Shown piece by piece: positions 40,555 to 50,274 of a stretch of 64,000 nucleotides of DNA. Origin of the DNA: Archangium lansingense. GTDB lineage: Bacteria > Myxococcota > Myxococcia > Myxococcales > Myxococcaceae. Each line of letters begins with the position of its first letter. The stretch's first letter is position 1. The notes under the pieces are model-generated. The model saw only the letters and a list, made by a program, of their open reading frames with translations. It did not search any database and was not told the DNA's origin. The position numbers and the translations under genes are program-made. The stretch is from positions 13,332,001 through 13,396,000 of the forward strand of contig NZ_JAPNKA010000001.1 of the NCBI RefSeq assembly GCF_026626635.1, written 5' to 3'.

Positions 40555-43182
40555 GTGTCCTATCCCCCCATCATCGAAGAAGCCCACTTCCCTCAGCCTC
40601 CTCCCGTCGAGATCGTCAATGCCTGCCCTGCCAATGAGGCAAGGAAGTGCGGCATCGAGAGTCTGACCCTCCAAGGCCACCCCTCGGCGGGGAGCGGGTA
40701 CACCCATGGTCATGGACCGCTCGACCCACAAGCCGCCGAGCGGTTCGTCTTCGCCCCGCGTGTGGAGTCCTTCCAGGTGAAATGGCGGTTCCATGGGCAC
40801 GCGCACATCCGAAAGGTGAAGCTCGAGCTCTTCCGCCGCAACCAGGCGCTGCCGTTCTGGAGCAAGACGCTCGAATGGGAGGGCGCTCGAGCCCAGGAGG
40901 GGACCACGCCCTTCGATGGGGATCTCGCGTCCAACGCCCACCCGCAGGTGGTGCCCGACGGAGCCGTGCAGGTGACGTACAACCACCAGGGCTCCTTCCC
41001 GCGCGACGTGCTGACCGTCGAGCACGCGCCCTACAAGCTCCAGCTTCGCATCGTGGAAGTGGAGGAGGACACCCAGGTGGTGGACCCCGCCCGGTGGATC
41101 TACCTGGACGTGCTCGTGCACGACATCAAACTCGAGCTCGGGCCCCAGGCCTGGGTGCCGCCGTTGGCTCCAGCCAACTACGTCCAGACCCGGCGGCAGA
41201 CCCTGCGGCGAGAGGTCCACCAACGTGTCGCGCAGCAACTGCAGGGGAACAACCCGGCCCCCCTGGCGCTGACCGACCCTGGCGCGCCCGCTGAGCTCCG
41301 GCTCTCCTTGAAGAGCCACGTCTTCGCCAAGTCCGTTCGCGACTTCTACCGCAACACGGTGTTCGCGGAGATGCGCGAGCTCTGGGGTAACGGCCCGCCG
41401 CTGCCGCTGGTCGCGACGCTGCGCGTCCAGCAGTCGAACGGCCAGCCCGCTCCGCTCCAACAGGGCGCCGTGGCGCTCGGTGGGGTCCGCCTGCTCTGGG
41501 ACTGGCTCAACGACCAGGGCTCGGCGGTGGATCCAACCACCCATGACGTGGCGCGGAGCTTCATTCAGGAAGCGCTGCTCTACCGGCCCCAGGAGTGGCC
41601 TCATGCACGCCCCAACAGCCACGTCGAACACGGCGGCAAGCGGGGGCTGCTCAATGGCGCGGCGGAGCCCTACTTCGAAGACGTCCCTGGGCTGGCGCCC
41701 GCCACTCCGGTGACGGCCGCGGTCCAGCGTCCCTGGGCAGCCTTCACCCCCGTCATCGACGACCCGAACGCGGCCAACGCGGGCACGGCCTCGGTGCTCT
41801 TCCTGCCCTCGAGAATCGCCGGGGACCGCTTCCGGCCGCGGCTCTTCCTGGCCTACCCCAACACGGCAGCACTGGACGTGGCGGATCTCCAGGCCCAGGG
41901 CGCGGCGGCCGGGACGTGCTCGGCCACCAGCACCAGCATCTTCACCGTCTGGCGCCGGGTGCATGTCGCGCGGCACTGGCGCAAGCACGCGCATGTCGAT
42001 GCCGCCTCCATGAACTGGGCAACCGTGGCCCGCTACTTCGAGCCCGCCTTCATCGAAGTCGTCGCTCCCCCGAATGGCGTCGAGGACATCAACGCGCTCC
42101 ACTACGAGAACGCGGTGGACCAGGTCAGGAACCGTATACCGGTGGCGATCAAGTCAGCACTCGCCGACTCCAATCAGCAGCACAACGGGGACCACGCCAT
42201 CACCTACCTCAACTGGGCCGGCTTCAAGCAACAGATCCGTGCCTATCTCCAGGCCATCCAGCAGTTTGTCCGGGCCGCGGCTCCGGCGACGGACCAGGAC
42301 GTGCTGCAGGAACAAATCCCGTACATGGCCGGTAACCAGCGCTACCACGAGGATCTCTTCATCGAGAACCTCAAGACCTTGAACATCAACGACCTCGACA
42401 AGCTGGTCACCCAGGTGCTGCGCGACGCGGGCATCCGCGACGAGAGCGCCTACAAGGAGAAGCTCGCCCAATGGGGCGATGAGACGATCGCCAAGATTTG
42501 CGGCCGCCTGGCGCGTGACACCACGCCCGGCGAGGACGGAATCCACTTCTTCCAGTTCGAGTTCAACGACAACCTCCTCAACCAGACGGAAGTCGCCGAG
42601 GCCGCGACCACGATCGCCAATCAGGTGAACTGCCCCCAGTGCAACGCAGCCCTGCCCGCGAACGCGCCTCCTCGCTACTGGAGCGATGCGGCGAGCGACG
42701 CCAACCGCATCTGCGCCGCGTGCCAGCACCGGCTCCATGAGAGCTGCACGGTCATCACCTACGTGCCGCACCGCTACATGAATGGCCAGTCGGATGCCTT
42801 CGCCAAGCAGAACCTCGGCTGGATGCAGCGCGTGAAGATCCGCGCCGGGCGCAAGTACGGGACCACTGCCGACATCTCCATCGCCCACGAGGTAGGCCAC
42901 CAGCTCGGCTTGCCCCATGCCGGGCCCAATGCCGCGATGATGGGCATCACGGTGATGAAGACCGGAGGCATTGAGCCGGCGTACCACGATGTCGACGATC
43001 CTGCCTGCTTGATGAGTTACAACTTCACGCTGGCCCCGCAACTGCACTTCTGCGGGTTGTGCAACCTGCGCCTCCGGGGCTGGAGCATGGGCCCGAGCAA
43101 CGTGGCCCTGGCCTTCGAGAACGCGCGGGATGCGAGCACCGTGGTGCTCCACAACCAGCGGCAACAGAATCAGGTGCCCTGA
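40555..43182 (+). CDS. Large metzincin-type zinc metallopeptidase
   Basis: 875 residues from GTG 40555 (GAAGAGAGA upstream). The zinc site is HEVGHQLGLPH (His 778, Glu 779, His 782, His 788) and a Met-turn LMSY follows at about 820, the metzincin pattern. A four-Cys ribbon (CPQCN and CAACQ, about residues 695-725) sits before it. The first 700 residues are mainly beta-rich and unrecognised; there is no Sec signal. Together with the small upstream partner this suggests a non-classically secreted effector acting on other cells or on extracellular protein. A bacteriocin-like role is possible. Confidence 0.75.
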   Translation: MSYPPIIEEAHFPQPPPVEIVNACPANEARKCGIESLTLQGHPSAGSGYTHGHGPLDPQAAERFVFAPRVESFQVKWRFHGHAHIRKVKLELFRRNQALPFWSKTLEWEGARAQEGTTPFDGDLASNAHPQVVPDGAVQVTYNHQGSFPRDVLTVEHAPYKLQLRIVEVEEDTQVVDPARWIYLDVLVHDIKLELGPQAWVPPLAPANYVQTRRQTLRREVHQRVAQQLQGNNPAPLALTDPGAPAELRLSLKSHVFAKSVRDFYRNTVFAEMRELWGNGPPLPLVATLRVQQSNGQPAPLQQGAVALGGVRLLWDWLNDQGSAVDPTTHDVARSFIQEALLYRPQEWPHARPNSHVEHGGKRGLLNGAAEPYFEDVPGLAPATPVTAAVQRPWAAFTPVIDDPNAANAGTASVLFLPSRIAGDRFRPRLFLAYPNTAALDVADLQAQGAAAGTCSATSTSIFTVWRRVHVARHWRKHAHVDAASMNWATVARYFEPAFIEVVAPPNGVEDINALHYENAVDQVRNRIPVAIKSALADSNQQHNGDHAITYLNWAGFKQQIRAYLQAIQQFVRAAAPATDQDVLQEQIPYMAGNQRYHEDLFIENLKTLNINDLDKLVTQVLRDAGIRDESAYKEKLAQWGDETIAKICGRLARDTTPGEDGIHFFQFEFNDNLLNQTEVAEAATTIANQVNCPQCNAALPANAPPRYWSDAASDANRICAACQHRLHESCTVITYVPHRYMNGQSDAFAKQNLGWMQRVKIRAGRKYGTTADISIAHEVGHQLGLPHAGPNAAMMGITVMKTGGIEPAYHDVDDPACLMSYNFTLAPQLHFCGLCNLRLRGWSMGPSNVALAFENARDASTVVLHNQRQQNQVP

Positions 43183-43217
43183 GCCGGCCAACCCCTCAAC
43201 TCGATGACACGGTAGGA

Positions 43218-43610
43218 CTAGCGCGGGCAGTCCGGATGCGCGGCGGCGTGGAGTCGCTCGTACTCTTCGCGGGTGAGATCCCCCGCGAAGAGCGTCATCG
43301 CGATTTCGCCCCACGTGCGCGCCCAGTCGTACGGCATCACCAGCGGGCTGAAGATCACGCCGGGCGGCGGAGGCGGCGGGCTCACCATCAGATAGGCATC
43401 ACCGAGCGGATGCGGCGGAAGCCCTCGCGCGAGGACACGTGCCTGCAACTCGGCGAAGGAGAGCGCCCCCTGCTTGTACAGCGTGGCGTCGGCCAGCGCG
43501 GCGGAGTAGTCCGCGCTGCCCGGCGGAATCCGGGCGTCTCTCTCGGGCCCGCGTGGCGGTTCGGGCATGTGGGACGGCCTTGGGGGTGGTGGCGGCGGCG
43601 GCTTGGTCAT
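43218..43610 (-). CDS. Small proline-rich protein of unknown function
   Basis: 130 residues from ATG 43610. Two Pro runs (PPPPPPPR near the start and SPPPPPPG near the middle) frame a short helical part; the end (YDWARTWGEIAMTLFAGDL) looks folded. No signal peptide or known motif. It is convergent with the metzincin gene and may be unrelated to it. Confidence 0.6.
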   Translation of the reverse strand: MTKPPPPPPPRPSHMPEPPRGPERDARIPPGSADYSAALADATLYKQGALSFAELQARVLARGLPPHPLGDAYLMVSPPPPPPGVIFSPLVMPYDWARTWGEIAMTLFAGDLTREEYERLHAAAHPDCPR

Positions 43611-43738
43611 GGACGACTCCCTGGGCAATCGCCGCACTGTCCCTCAGGAAGATGAATTCCTCCAGCCCCGCTTCGATACGAGAAGCGCGGGCGGCACGGG
43701 AAATTCCAGCAGCACGGAGCGCCTGCTAGACTTGGGCG

Positions 43739-44317
43739 ATGCCTTCCCGCGCTCTCGTCATTGTCGTGCTGTTCGCCTCGGCCCTCTGGCCGTTGCATGC
43801 ACTGGCCTGCAGCAACTCGATGGACTCCAGCGCTGTCTTCACCTCGAACACCTTCTGGCTCGACCTGGTTCTCTGGACCATCGGCGCGGTGTTCTTGAAC
43901 CGCGTGGTCATCGCGAATGTGTGGGGCCCCGCCACCGCGTCGCCGGCCGGCTCGTCATGGGTCGGCCGGTTCTTCTTCCTGCTCGTCGGCGCGTGTCTGG
44001 TCCTGCTGTTTGCCACGGTCACAGCCGGTGGTCCCGTCCTCAACCTCAGCGCGAACAAGATGTCCGGGTGTTTGACGAACCGCTCCATGCTCTGGGTGTT
44101 GATGGCCAGTCCCGCGGTAGTCTTCGTCCTGCAGGCCGTGGTCTTCCAGAAGTGGGACCAGCAGTTGTTTGGCGGCGATAGGCTGATCGCCCTCGCGGCG
44201 CTGGTGCTCACGTCGGTGGTTCTGGCGGGAGGGGTAGATCTGGCCCGTGAGTTGGTGGTTCTCCCCGAACTCTGTCGGCCCTCGGGCATCGTCGTCGGAG
44301 CCAACACGTACGACTGA
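43739..44317 (+). CDS. Membrane protein of unknown function
   Basis: 192 residues. An N-terminal signal-like helix ending ALACSN is followed by four hydrophobic helices (about 41-60, 74-93, 117-133 and 148-165). Conserved-looking Cys residues (ACSN, SGCL, ELCRP) could form disulfides outside the cell. It precedes the tetraheme cytochrome by 21 bases on the same strand, so the two may form an operon. No family recognised. Confidence 0.7.
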   Translation: MPSRALVIVVLFASALWPLHALACSNSMDSSAVFTSNTFWLDLVLWTIGAVFLNRVVIANVWGPATASPAGSSWVGRFFFLLVGACLVLLFATVTAGGPVLNLSANKMSGCLTNRSMLWVLMASPAVVFVLQAVVFQKWDQQLFGGDRLIALAALVLTSVVLAGGVDLARELVVLPELCRPSGIVVGANTYD

Positions 44318-44338
44318 GCCGCCTCCGAAAGCTCCCTC

Positions 44339-45589
44339 ATGGCCTCTCGCTCCCTCTCTCTCGCTTACCTGGCCGGCACCGCGCTTCTGCTGGTGACGGC
44401 CGGTGGCGGCTTCGTGCTGGCCCGCGATGCCGATGTGCTGGCCCTGCGCCTGCCCACGAGGATCCTCGCGCCTACGAAACACTCGCTCGAGGGGCCGCGG
44501 GACGCCGTGGAGCACTTCCAGTGCAATCGGTGCCACGTGATGCCCGGCATCGAGCCGACGTCAGCACCCCTGAGCGAGAACTGTGTCACCTGTCACCAGG
44601 CCATCACCGCCGGACGGCTCGACCTCTGGTATCAGGAGGCGCACGTCGAGCAGTGGAAGCAGCACCTCACGCACCTGGTGCGGACCCCGGACCTCGGCTC
44701 GCTCGGCCAGCGGGTCAAGCGGAGCTGGCTCATCGGTTGGCTCCAAGCGCCGCATGTGGTGAGGCCCCTCTATGGGGCCACCATGCCCAAGCTGAAGATC
44801 GGTCCGCGGGAGGCCGCGCTCATCGCCGACTTCTTCGCGGTGACCGAGGAGGAGTCCGGGGAGCCCCCGCGAGGTGACGCGGTGGCCGGGCGAGCGCTCT
44901 ACGAGCGGAGCCAGTGCGCGAGGTGTCACTACCGCGGAGACTCTCCGCTCGCGGCCCTGCGCTACGGCGCTCCGGAGTTCAGCAGCCCCTCGGCCCGGAG
45001 GCGAGCCCCTGATCTTCGATATGTGCGCAGCCGCATGTCACTCTCGCAGCTGCGGAGCTGGCTGGTCGAGCCGCAGCGAATCCTCCCCGATACCGAGATG
45101 CCCTCCTTTCCATTCACTCCGAAGGAGGTTGAGGATCTGGTGGCCTTCCTGAGTGAGCCACTGCCCGAGCCTGTTGCCATACCGCGTCCCGCGTACAAGC
45201 CACGGCTGCTCGAGCGCGAGGTGCATTACCCGGAGGTCGCGCAGAAGCTCTCTCGCCACCTCTGCTTTCACTGCCACTCCGACAGGAACCGGCCGGGTGA
45301 CCAGGGTCCAGGCAACACAGGCGGGTTTGGCTACAACGGCGTCATGCTCGATCTCGCCACGCGGGAGGGCATCCTCCGTGGCGTCAAGCGCGATGGCCAG
45401 TTCCGCGGGTTCCCGGATCGGCTGGAGGACGGGACGCCCCGGCTGATCGCCAGCCTCCTCGCCCGTCACGCCGAGCTGGACGGGCACTATGACTCGGCGG
45501 TGATGGGCATGCCCCTGGGCTTCCCGCCCATTCCCGACGAGGAGATCGATCTGATCCACACATGGATCGAGCAGGGAGCCCCCGAGTAG
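44339..45589 (+). CDS. Tetraheme c-type cytochrome
   Basis: 416 residues. An N-terminal hydrophobic segment (about 7-28) exports or anchors it. Four CxxCH haem sites are visible: CNRCH (62), CVTCH (82), CARCH and CFHCH. The second half resembles a diheme cytochrome c with a final YDSAVMGMPLGFPPIPDEEI segment where Met could be an axial ligand. It probably carries electrons in the periplasm. The upstream membrane protein may be its partner. Confidence 0.85.
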   Translation: MASRSLSLAYLAGTALLLVTAGGGFVLARDADVLALRLPTRILAPTKHSLEGPRDAVEHFQCNRCHVMPGIEPTSAPLSENCVTCHQAITAGRLDLWYQEAHVEQWKQHLTHLVRTPDLGSLGQRVKRSWLIGWLQAPHVVRPLYGATMPKLKIGPREAALIADFFAVTEEESGEPPRGDAVAGRALYERSQCARCHYRGDSPLAALRYGAPEFSSPSARRRAPDLRYVRSRMSLSQLRSWLVEPQRILPDTEMPSFPFTPKEVEDLVAFLSEPLPEPVAIPRPAYKPRLLEREVHYPEVAQKLSRHLCFHCHSDRNRPGDQGPGNTGGFGYNGVMLDLATREGILRGVKRDGQFRGFPDRLEDGTPRLIASLLARHAELDGHYDSAVMGMPLGFPPIPDEEIDLIHTWIEQGAPE

Positions 45590-45721
45590 GCGGAAGCCCC
45601 TCGGCCCCCCCGTGAGTAGGCCCCCAGTTGACGCACCGGGTACCTCCTGGAACCAGGGCTCGGTCCATGCGAACAAGAGCACCTGGCCATCCGTATGCGG
45701 GGAGGCCAGGAAGGAGCACTC

Positions 45722-46504
45722 ATGGACGAGGAGAAGAAGTCCGAGGCGAGCGGGGAGGAACCAGAGCGGTTGGGGCCGTACCTGCTCCAGGAACAAGTGC
45801 AGCAGTCCCATGACAGCCAGGGGGAGCTCTACCTGGCCACGCACGAGACGAGCGGAGCCATAGCCCTGGTGCGTAAGCACACCGCCGAGGAGGGCGCGGC
45901 ACCGCGAAAGGAGTGGCGGGTGTTTTTCGGCACCTGGGCCTCACTGGGCTACTCCGCCATGGAAGTGGAGCACACCGACTGGGCCAGGGCTCAGGACAGG
46001 CAGTCGGCGGAGTCGTTGCAGCTCACGTTGGAAGGTGTGCGCGAGGAAGTGCGGCGCATGCTCCGCGCCGTGTCTGACCCCCAGGAGCCCCGCCTCCGGT
46101 GGTGCCTGGGGATGGGCGTGGTGAGCGCCGCCACGGTGTGCGCCCTGCTCTTCGCTCTGGTGCGTCTGGTCCCCATGTCCCAACCCTCGACTGCCCCGCC
46201 AGCGCCCATGAGCCACGAGGTGCCCGCCGCAGCCGAAGTGCCGTCTTCCTCCATCGCTCGGGGGCTCGTGGACACCACAACACCCCAAGGACACACCGTG
46301 CTCGCCCGGCCTCTGCCGAAAGAGCCCTACAAAGGGCAGAAGCGCCCTCCCTGCACTCGCTACACCGAGGTGGAGCTCATCGGCGCGTGCTGGATACCTC
46401 ACAGGTTGAAGGCTCCGTGCCCGGATTCTCTCCACGAGCACCAGGGGGAGTGCTACGTGCCCGCCTACAGCGCGAAACCACCGCCCCAGTCGCTCGGGCA
46501 GTGA
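45722..46504 (+). CDS. Kinase-like membrane protein lacking catalytic motifs
   Basis: 260 residues. AAGGAGC precedes ATG 45722. The opening (RLGPYLLQEQVQQSHDSQGELYLATHETSGAIALV, seen in pieces) looks like a protein-kinase N-lobe without a proper glycine loop, and no HRD or DFG follows. A single transmembrane helix (CLGMGVVSAATVCALLFALV, about 142-165) leads to a Pro-rich region and a Cys-containing end (PPCTRYTEVELIGACW). Proteins of this form are common in myxobacteria, beside or derived from Ser/Thr kinases. Probably a non-catalytic scaffold. Confidence 0.65.
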   Translation: MDEEKKSEASGEEPERLGPYLLQEQVQQSHDSQGELYLATHETSGAIALVRKHTAEEGAAPRKEWRVFFGTWASLGYSAMEVEHTDWARAQDRQSAESLQLTLEGVREEVRRMLRAVSDPQEPRLRWCLGMGVVSAATVCALLFALVRLVPMSQPSTAPPAPMSHEVPAAAEVPSSSIARGLVDTTTPQGHTVLARPLPKEPYKGQKRPPCTRYTEVELIGACWIPHRLKAPCPDSLHEHQGECYVPAYSAKPPPQSLGQ

Positions 46505-46601
46505 GTGGCGCGGGCAGGAGACCTCCAACGGGACGTGTTCACCCCGCTGGAGTCCGCGGGCCATCCACGCTCGCGCATCACGGCGCTCAGGGTGCGCTGA
46601 C

Positions 46602-47195
46602 TCAGGGAGACCAGGGGTCGACGAGCATGAAGGTCGCGTCCTCCTCGAACTCCCACCCGGCTCCTTCGTCGACGTATAGGAAGTCGTCGTACTGGCTGAG
46701 ATACATGCCGGGGTAGTTGCAGGACTCGAAGCTGAGCTCGTAGGAGTCGGCCAGGCCGGGTCTCGGGCAGAAGGTCGCGTCCTCCTGGAAGTCGAAGCCG
46801 GAGCTCCAGGCGGACAGGTAGAGCTCCGAATTCTGATGTCGCAGGTAAGACCCCGGGTAGTTCCTGGACTCGAACGAAATGCACCGGGAGTCCGACAAGC
46901 CCGGGACGATCCGGAACGTCGCGTCATCCATGTCCCGGCCGCTGTCGATGTACGAGATCATCCCGCGGCTGTCGGCATGACGGACGTAGTAGTCGGGAAA
47001 GGCGTAGGACTCCAACGAGTAGAAGTAGCCCCGCTGGCCCGAGAGGGAGATGAGCCCGTCGATGCCGGCGCCCTCCAGGGAGGGACACCCTCGCGAGTAC
47101 TCCTCGCCGCCGGACTCGATGACACACCCGGTGAGGCTCACCGCGGCAACCAACGACAACAGGCGCACTCCTCGTGCGGACTGGATGCGAATCAT
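46602..47195 (-). CDS. AbfB-domain lipoprotein
   Basis: 197 residues from ATG 47195. The signal ends VSLTGC, a lipobox. The rest carries three beta-trefoil-like repeats of the AbfB (arabinose-binding) type: SLESYAFPDYYVRH, SFESRNYPGSYLRH and SFESCNYPGMYLSQ, each followed by a DATF segment. AbfB domains bind arabinofuranose side chains; no catalytic domain is attached, so this is a surface sugar-binding lipoprotein. Confidence 0.82.
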   Translation of the reverse strand: MIRIQSARGVRLLSLVAAVSLTGCVIESGGEEYSRGCPSLEGAGIDGLISLSGQRGYFYSLESYAFPDYYVRHADSRGMISYIDSGRDMDDATFRIVPGLSDSRCISFESRNYPGSYLRHQNSELYLSAWSSGFDFQEDATFCPRPGLADSYELSFESCNYPGMYLSQYDDFLYVDEGAGWEFEEDATFMLVDPWSP

Positions 47196-47384
47196 TTGAC
47201 GACTCACCTTGATGAAGAAGATGGAGGCTCGGTTGCCGTGTGACGCGAGCTCGCTCGGGCTATTCACCGGAAGGTGAGGGCGGCAATGACAAGATGCGCC
47301 ACTTCAACGTGGTGGCCGCCACCGACGACCATGCCTATGGCCAGGCCGCGAGACACCCAGCCTGACCCTTCGCCCCACCACGGC

Positions 47385-48041
47385 TCAGAAGGTACCGGCC
47401 AGGCCGAACGTCGTGCCGCGCGAGGAGACGTTCACCACGGGCTGGATGCGCCCCCCGTGCTCGCTGCTCTCATAAGCGATGAGGGAGCCGAGCAGCATGA
47501 GGGGAGGGCAGGCGAAGAGGCTGACGAAGGGGTTGCCCGAGGGGACGCTGATGAGCACACCGGCCGCGCCACCCAGGAGCATTCCCAGGAACGTGTTGCC
47601 CAGATCCGACCGGCCTCCCGTGACTTCCCCACCCCAGTACGTCCCCAGGGCCAGCCCGGAGCCAATGCCCACGAGGATGGGCGCGAGAAGCCCATAGCCA
47701 CCGACGGAGCCAATGCCCGTGGGCCACAGCATGAACATGCCCATGTAGCCCAGGGCCAACCCGCCGGCCCCGGTCAGCACGCCGGCCCCTATCTCCGCCA
47801 TGACGCGCAGGTCCTGGGCGGGGCGCTCCGCCTCGGGAGCGGGCGCGTCATCCATCAGCCGCAGGTTCGGGCGCGCGCCCGTGCCCGGCAGCGGGGCGGC
47901 GGTGGCGAGCGCAGACCGCTCGGAGGGTGCATCCGTCGGGAGGAGGGGAGCCTGCTCCGCGGCGAAGCCCAGGCGGGGAGCAATCAGCAGAACGGTGAGC
48001 AGCAGGGACATCCGGGAGAGGCGCGGGGGGAGCGTCATCAT
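47385..48041 (-). CDS. Exported membrane protein of unknown function
   Basis: 218 residues from ATG 48041 (AAAGGAGC upstream; a second ATG is adjacent). A signal peptide ends GFAAEQ. A disordered segment rich in Pro/Ala follows, then three or four glycine-rich hydrophobic helices (about 80-180). No motif is recognised. Single gene, between the AbfB lipoprotein and the thioesterase. Confidence 0.7.
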   Translation of the reverse strand: MMTLPPRLSRMSLLLTVLLIAPRLGFAAEQAPLLPTDAPSERSALATAAPLPGTGARPNLRLMDDAPAPEAERPAQDLRVMAEIGAGVLTGAGGLALGYMGMFMLWPTGIGSVGGYGLLAPILVGIGSGLALGTYWGGEVTGGRSDLGNTFLGMLLGGAAGVLISVPSGNPFVSLFACPPLMLLGSLIAYESSEHGGRIQPVVNVSSRGTTFGLAGTF

Positions 48042-48191
48042 GGGAACGCTCCTTTGCAACGCGCGGGCCGCCCCGGCGCATGAGGGAGCCCCCGCGCCGG
48101 AGTGTGCAGCAGTCTGCGCGTGTGTACAGGGGACTCCGCTCCCGCGTGCACCCGCGAGAGAAGCGCCCCCCATCATCCGAGTCCGTCCGAT

Positions 48192-48686
48192 TCAGGAGTC
48201 TCGACGGTGCGCCACCGCTGTCAGTTGCGTGGTGTCGACGCGGACGAAGATGGAGTCGCCCACTGCGGTCAGCAGCTCGCCGGCATACACCTCGCAGATG
48301 ACCCGGCTCTTGCGGCCGACCTCGCCTTCGACCCGTGCGCGAAGGGTGAGCGGCACCCCCATGGGCGTGGGCTTGATGAACTTGACGCCGAGGTTGCCGG
48401 TGACGCATTCGATGCGCGGCAGACTGCCGGGTTCGCGGCCCTCGGCACGGTAGTGGTAGGCCATGGCCGTCCAGTTCGAGTGGCAGTCGACCAGCATCGC
48501 GATCAATCCGCCGTACACCAGCTTGGGCCAACCCACGTACCTGGCCTCGGGGATGTGCTCGGTGATGACGTGGATGCCGTCGGCATGCCAGTAGCTCTTG
48601 ATGTGCAGACCGTCCGGATTGAGGCAGCCACAGCCGTAGCAGATGCCTTCCGGCGCGGCGATTTCCTGTAGGGATGGGGTTTCCAT
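48192..48686 (-). CDS. PaaI-type hotdog-fold thioesterase
   Basis: 164 residues. The hotdog signature is VYGGLIAMLVDCHSNWTAMA, with Asp as expected for the catalytic acid; a Cys pair near the start (GICYGCGCLN) is common in this subgroup. It hydrolyses acyl-CoA thioesters in the cytoplasm; substrate not inferable. Monocistronic. Confidence 0.85.
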   Translation of the reverse strand: METPSLQEIAAPEGICYGCGCLNPDGLHIKSYWHADGIHVITEHIPEARYVGWPKLVYGGLIAMLVDCHSNWTAMAYHYRAEGREPGSLPRIECVTGNLGVKFIKPTPMGVPLTLRARVEGEVGRKSRVICEVYAGELLTAVGDSIFVRVDTTQLTAVAHRRDS

Positions 48687-48748
48687 GGGGGCTCTCGGCT
48701 GGAGAATAATGGGACGAGACTACTCTCCGCGATGGGCGGTAGGGACGG

Positions 48749-48880
48749 TCAATCGCGGCAATCCGGCTGCACGCCGAGTTCCTTCGCCGCATCGCGCACG
48801 ACGTATTTCTGCGGCCAGTCCATAAGGAACGGGTAGCCGGGGCCCTGCTGCTTACGGGCCAGGCTGAGCCCCCGCGCCCC
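48749..48880 (-). pseudogene. Unidentified C-terminal gene remnant
   Basis: The minus strand reads about 40 codons ending GYPFLMDWPQKYVVRDAAKE then LGVQPDCRD and a stop. It looks like a conserved protein end, but no start or body is found upstream, where the LysR gene ends at 48898. I do not recognise the parent family. Confidence 0.3.
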
Positions 48881-48897
48881 CTTCTGTGGGGCCAACG

Positions 48898-49803
48898 TCA
48901 CCCCCTCTTCGCGGCCAGCTCCTTGGCCGTCTCGACGAAGAGGCGCAGGGGCTCCGAGCGCTGTGCCCGACTCGGGAAGTAGAGGAAGAAGCCGGGCACG
49001 GTGGGCGCGTAGGCCTCCAGCACCCGTACGAGTTTCCCTGAGCGCAGCTGCTCCTGCACCGCGGGCTCGATGGCATACGCCAGCCCCGCCCCCGCCTCGG
49101 CGAGCGCCATGATGACTTCACGGTCGCTCGTGACGACGCCACCGCGCACGGGGACCCGCCAGTTCTTGCGCCCGCGCTCCAGCTCCCACGCGTAGAGCGC
49201 CCCCGTCGTCGGCGAGCGGAACGTGAAGCACTCGTGGCGCAGCAGGTCCTCGGGACGCTCGGGTGTACCGTGGCGCGCGAGGTAGGCGGGGGCGCCCACC
49301 ACGATGAGGCGGAAGGCGTCGGTGAGCCGCACCTGCACCATGTCGCGCTCGATGGCCTCGCTCAGCCGCACGCCCGCGTCGTAGCCCTCGGTCACGATGT
49401 CCACGAGCCGGTTCTCGACGACGACATCCACCTCCACCCGCGGGTGGCGCGCGCGGAAGGTGGGCAGCACCGGCGTGATGACGAAGGGCACGGCGGCGTG
49501 CGGCACCGACAACTTCAGCCGCCCCACCACTTCGCCCGGCCGCGCCGACACCGCGGTGAGGGCGGCGAGCGCCTGGCCCATGGCGGGCCCCGCTGCCTCC
49601 ACCAGGCGCCGCCCGGCCTCCGTTGGCGCCACGCTGCGCGTCGTGCGCGTGAGCAGCGTCACGCGCAGCTGCGCCTCCAGCTGGCGCACCGACTGGCTCA
49701 CCGCAGAGGCGGAGACGCCCAGCTCGCGTGCCGCGGCGCTGAAGCTGCGGTGGCGCGCCACCGCGAGGAATACCTGGAGCTGGGTCATGGGGGCCGTCTT
49801 CAT
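48898..49803 (-). CDS. LysR-family transcriptional regulator
   Basis: 301 residues from ATG 49803. The helix-turn-helix is SFSAAARELGVSASAVSQSV with VTLLTRTTRSVAPTEAG. It belongs to the DsbA/AaeR-like group. It is divergent from the broken aldo/keto reductase at 49975 and the exported-enzyme operon beyond it; LysR genes of this type often control such an aldo/keto reductase, so its original target may be the deleted gene. Confidence 0.92.
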   Translation of the reverse strand: MKTAPMTQLQVFLAVARHRSFSAAARELGVSASAVSQSVRQLEAQLRVTLLTRTTRSVAPTEAGRRLVEAAGPAMGQALAALTAVSARPGEVVGRLKLSVPHAAVPFVITPVLPTFRARHPRVEVDVVVENRLVDIVTEGYDAGVRLSEAIERDMVQVRLTDAFRLIVVGAPAYLARHGTPERPEDLLRHECFTFRSPTTGALYAWELERGRKNWRVPVRGGVVTSDREVIMALAEAGAGLAYAIEPAVQEQLRSGKLVRVLEAYAPTVPGFFLYFPSRAQRSEPLRLFVETAKELAAKRG

Positions 49804-49974
49804 GGCGCGAGTCCCTTCGAAAGAGTCATGACGGCCCGTCCGTCGAGCAGGCTCCCCCATTATGAAGCATGGCTTCAAAGCCCATGCACGCTCCGGCACC
49901 TAGTTCGCCGCGGAGGCGGGAGTTACTTCTAGCGGCATCGAAGCAAACCACTCTCTCTTCGAGGAAGTAACACC

Positions 49975-50168
49975 ATGCCTGGAAGAAGCCCCTCCATCAC
50001 CCTGAACAACGGCGTCAAGATGCCGGCCTTCGGGCTCGGCGTGTTCTCGAGTTCGCCCTGACGGCGGAGGAGGTCGCGGCCATCGACGCGCTGAACACCG
50101 GCGTGCGCGGCGGCCCGCCCCCTGAGGTCGTCGACAGCATGCGCTTCTCCATCTCCATCCCGGACTGA
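49975..50168 (+). pseudogene. Aldo/keto reductase with an internal deletion
   Basis: ATG 49975 opens with SITLNNGVKMPAFGLGVF, the N-terminus of a standard aldo/keto reductase. After about 24 codons the sequence jumps, out of frame, to FALTAEEVAAIDALNTGVRG and a normal C-terminus (stop 50166-50168). Roughly 200 residues, including the catalytic Tyr, are missing. The deletion is clean at the DNA level, with no repeat visible at the joint. Confidence 0.75.
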
Positions 50169-50274
50169 GTGTCGTGCACCTGCCCGAGGCCGGGGTTCGC
50201 GGCGCTGGGTTGAGCTGGGTTGAGCTGTACCACCGAAGAGCAGCAGTCGTAGGACGATGAAGGGAGCACCACAC

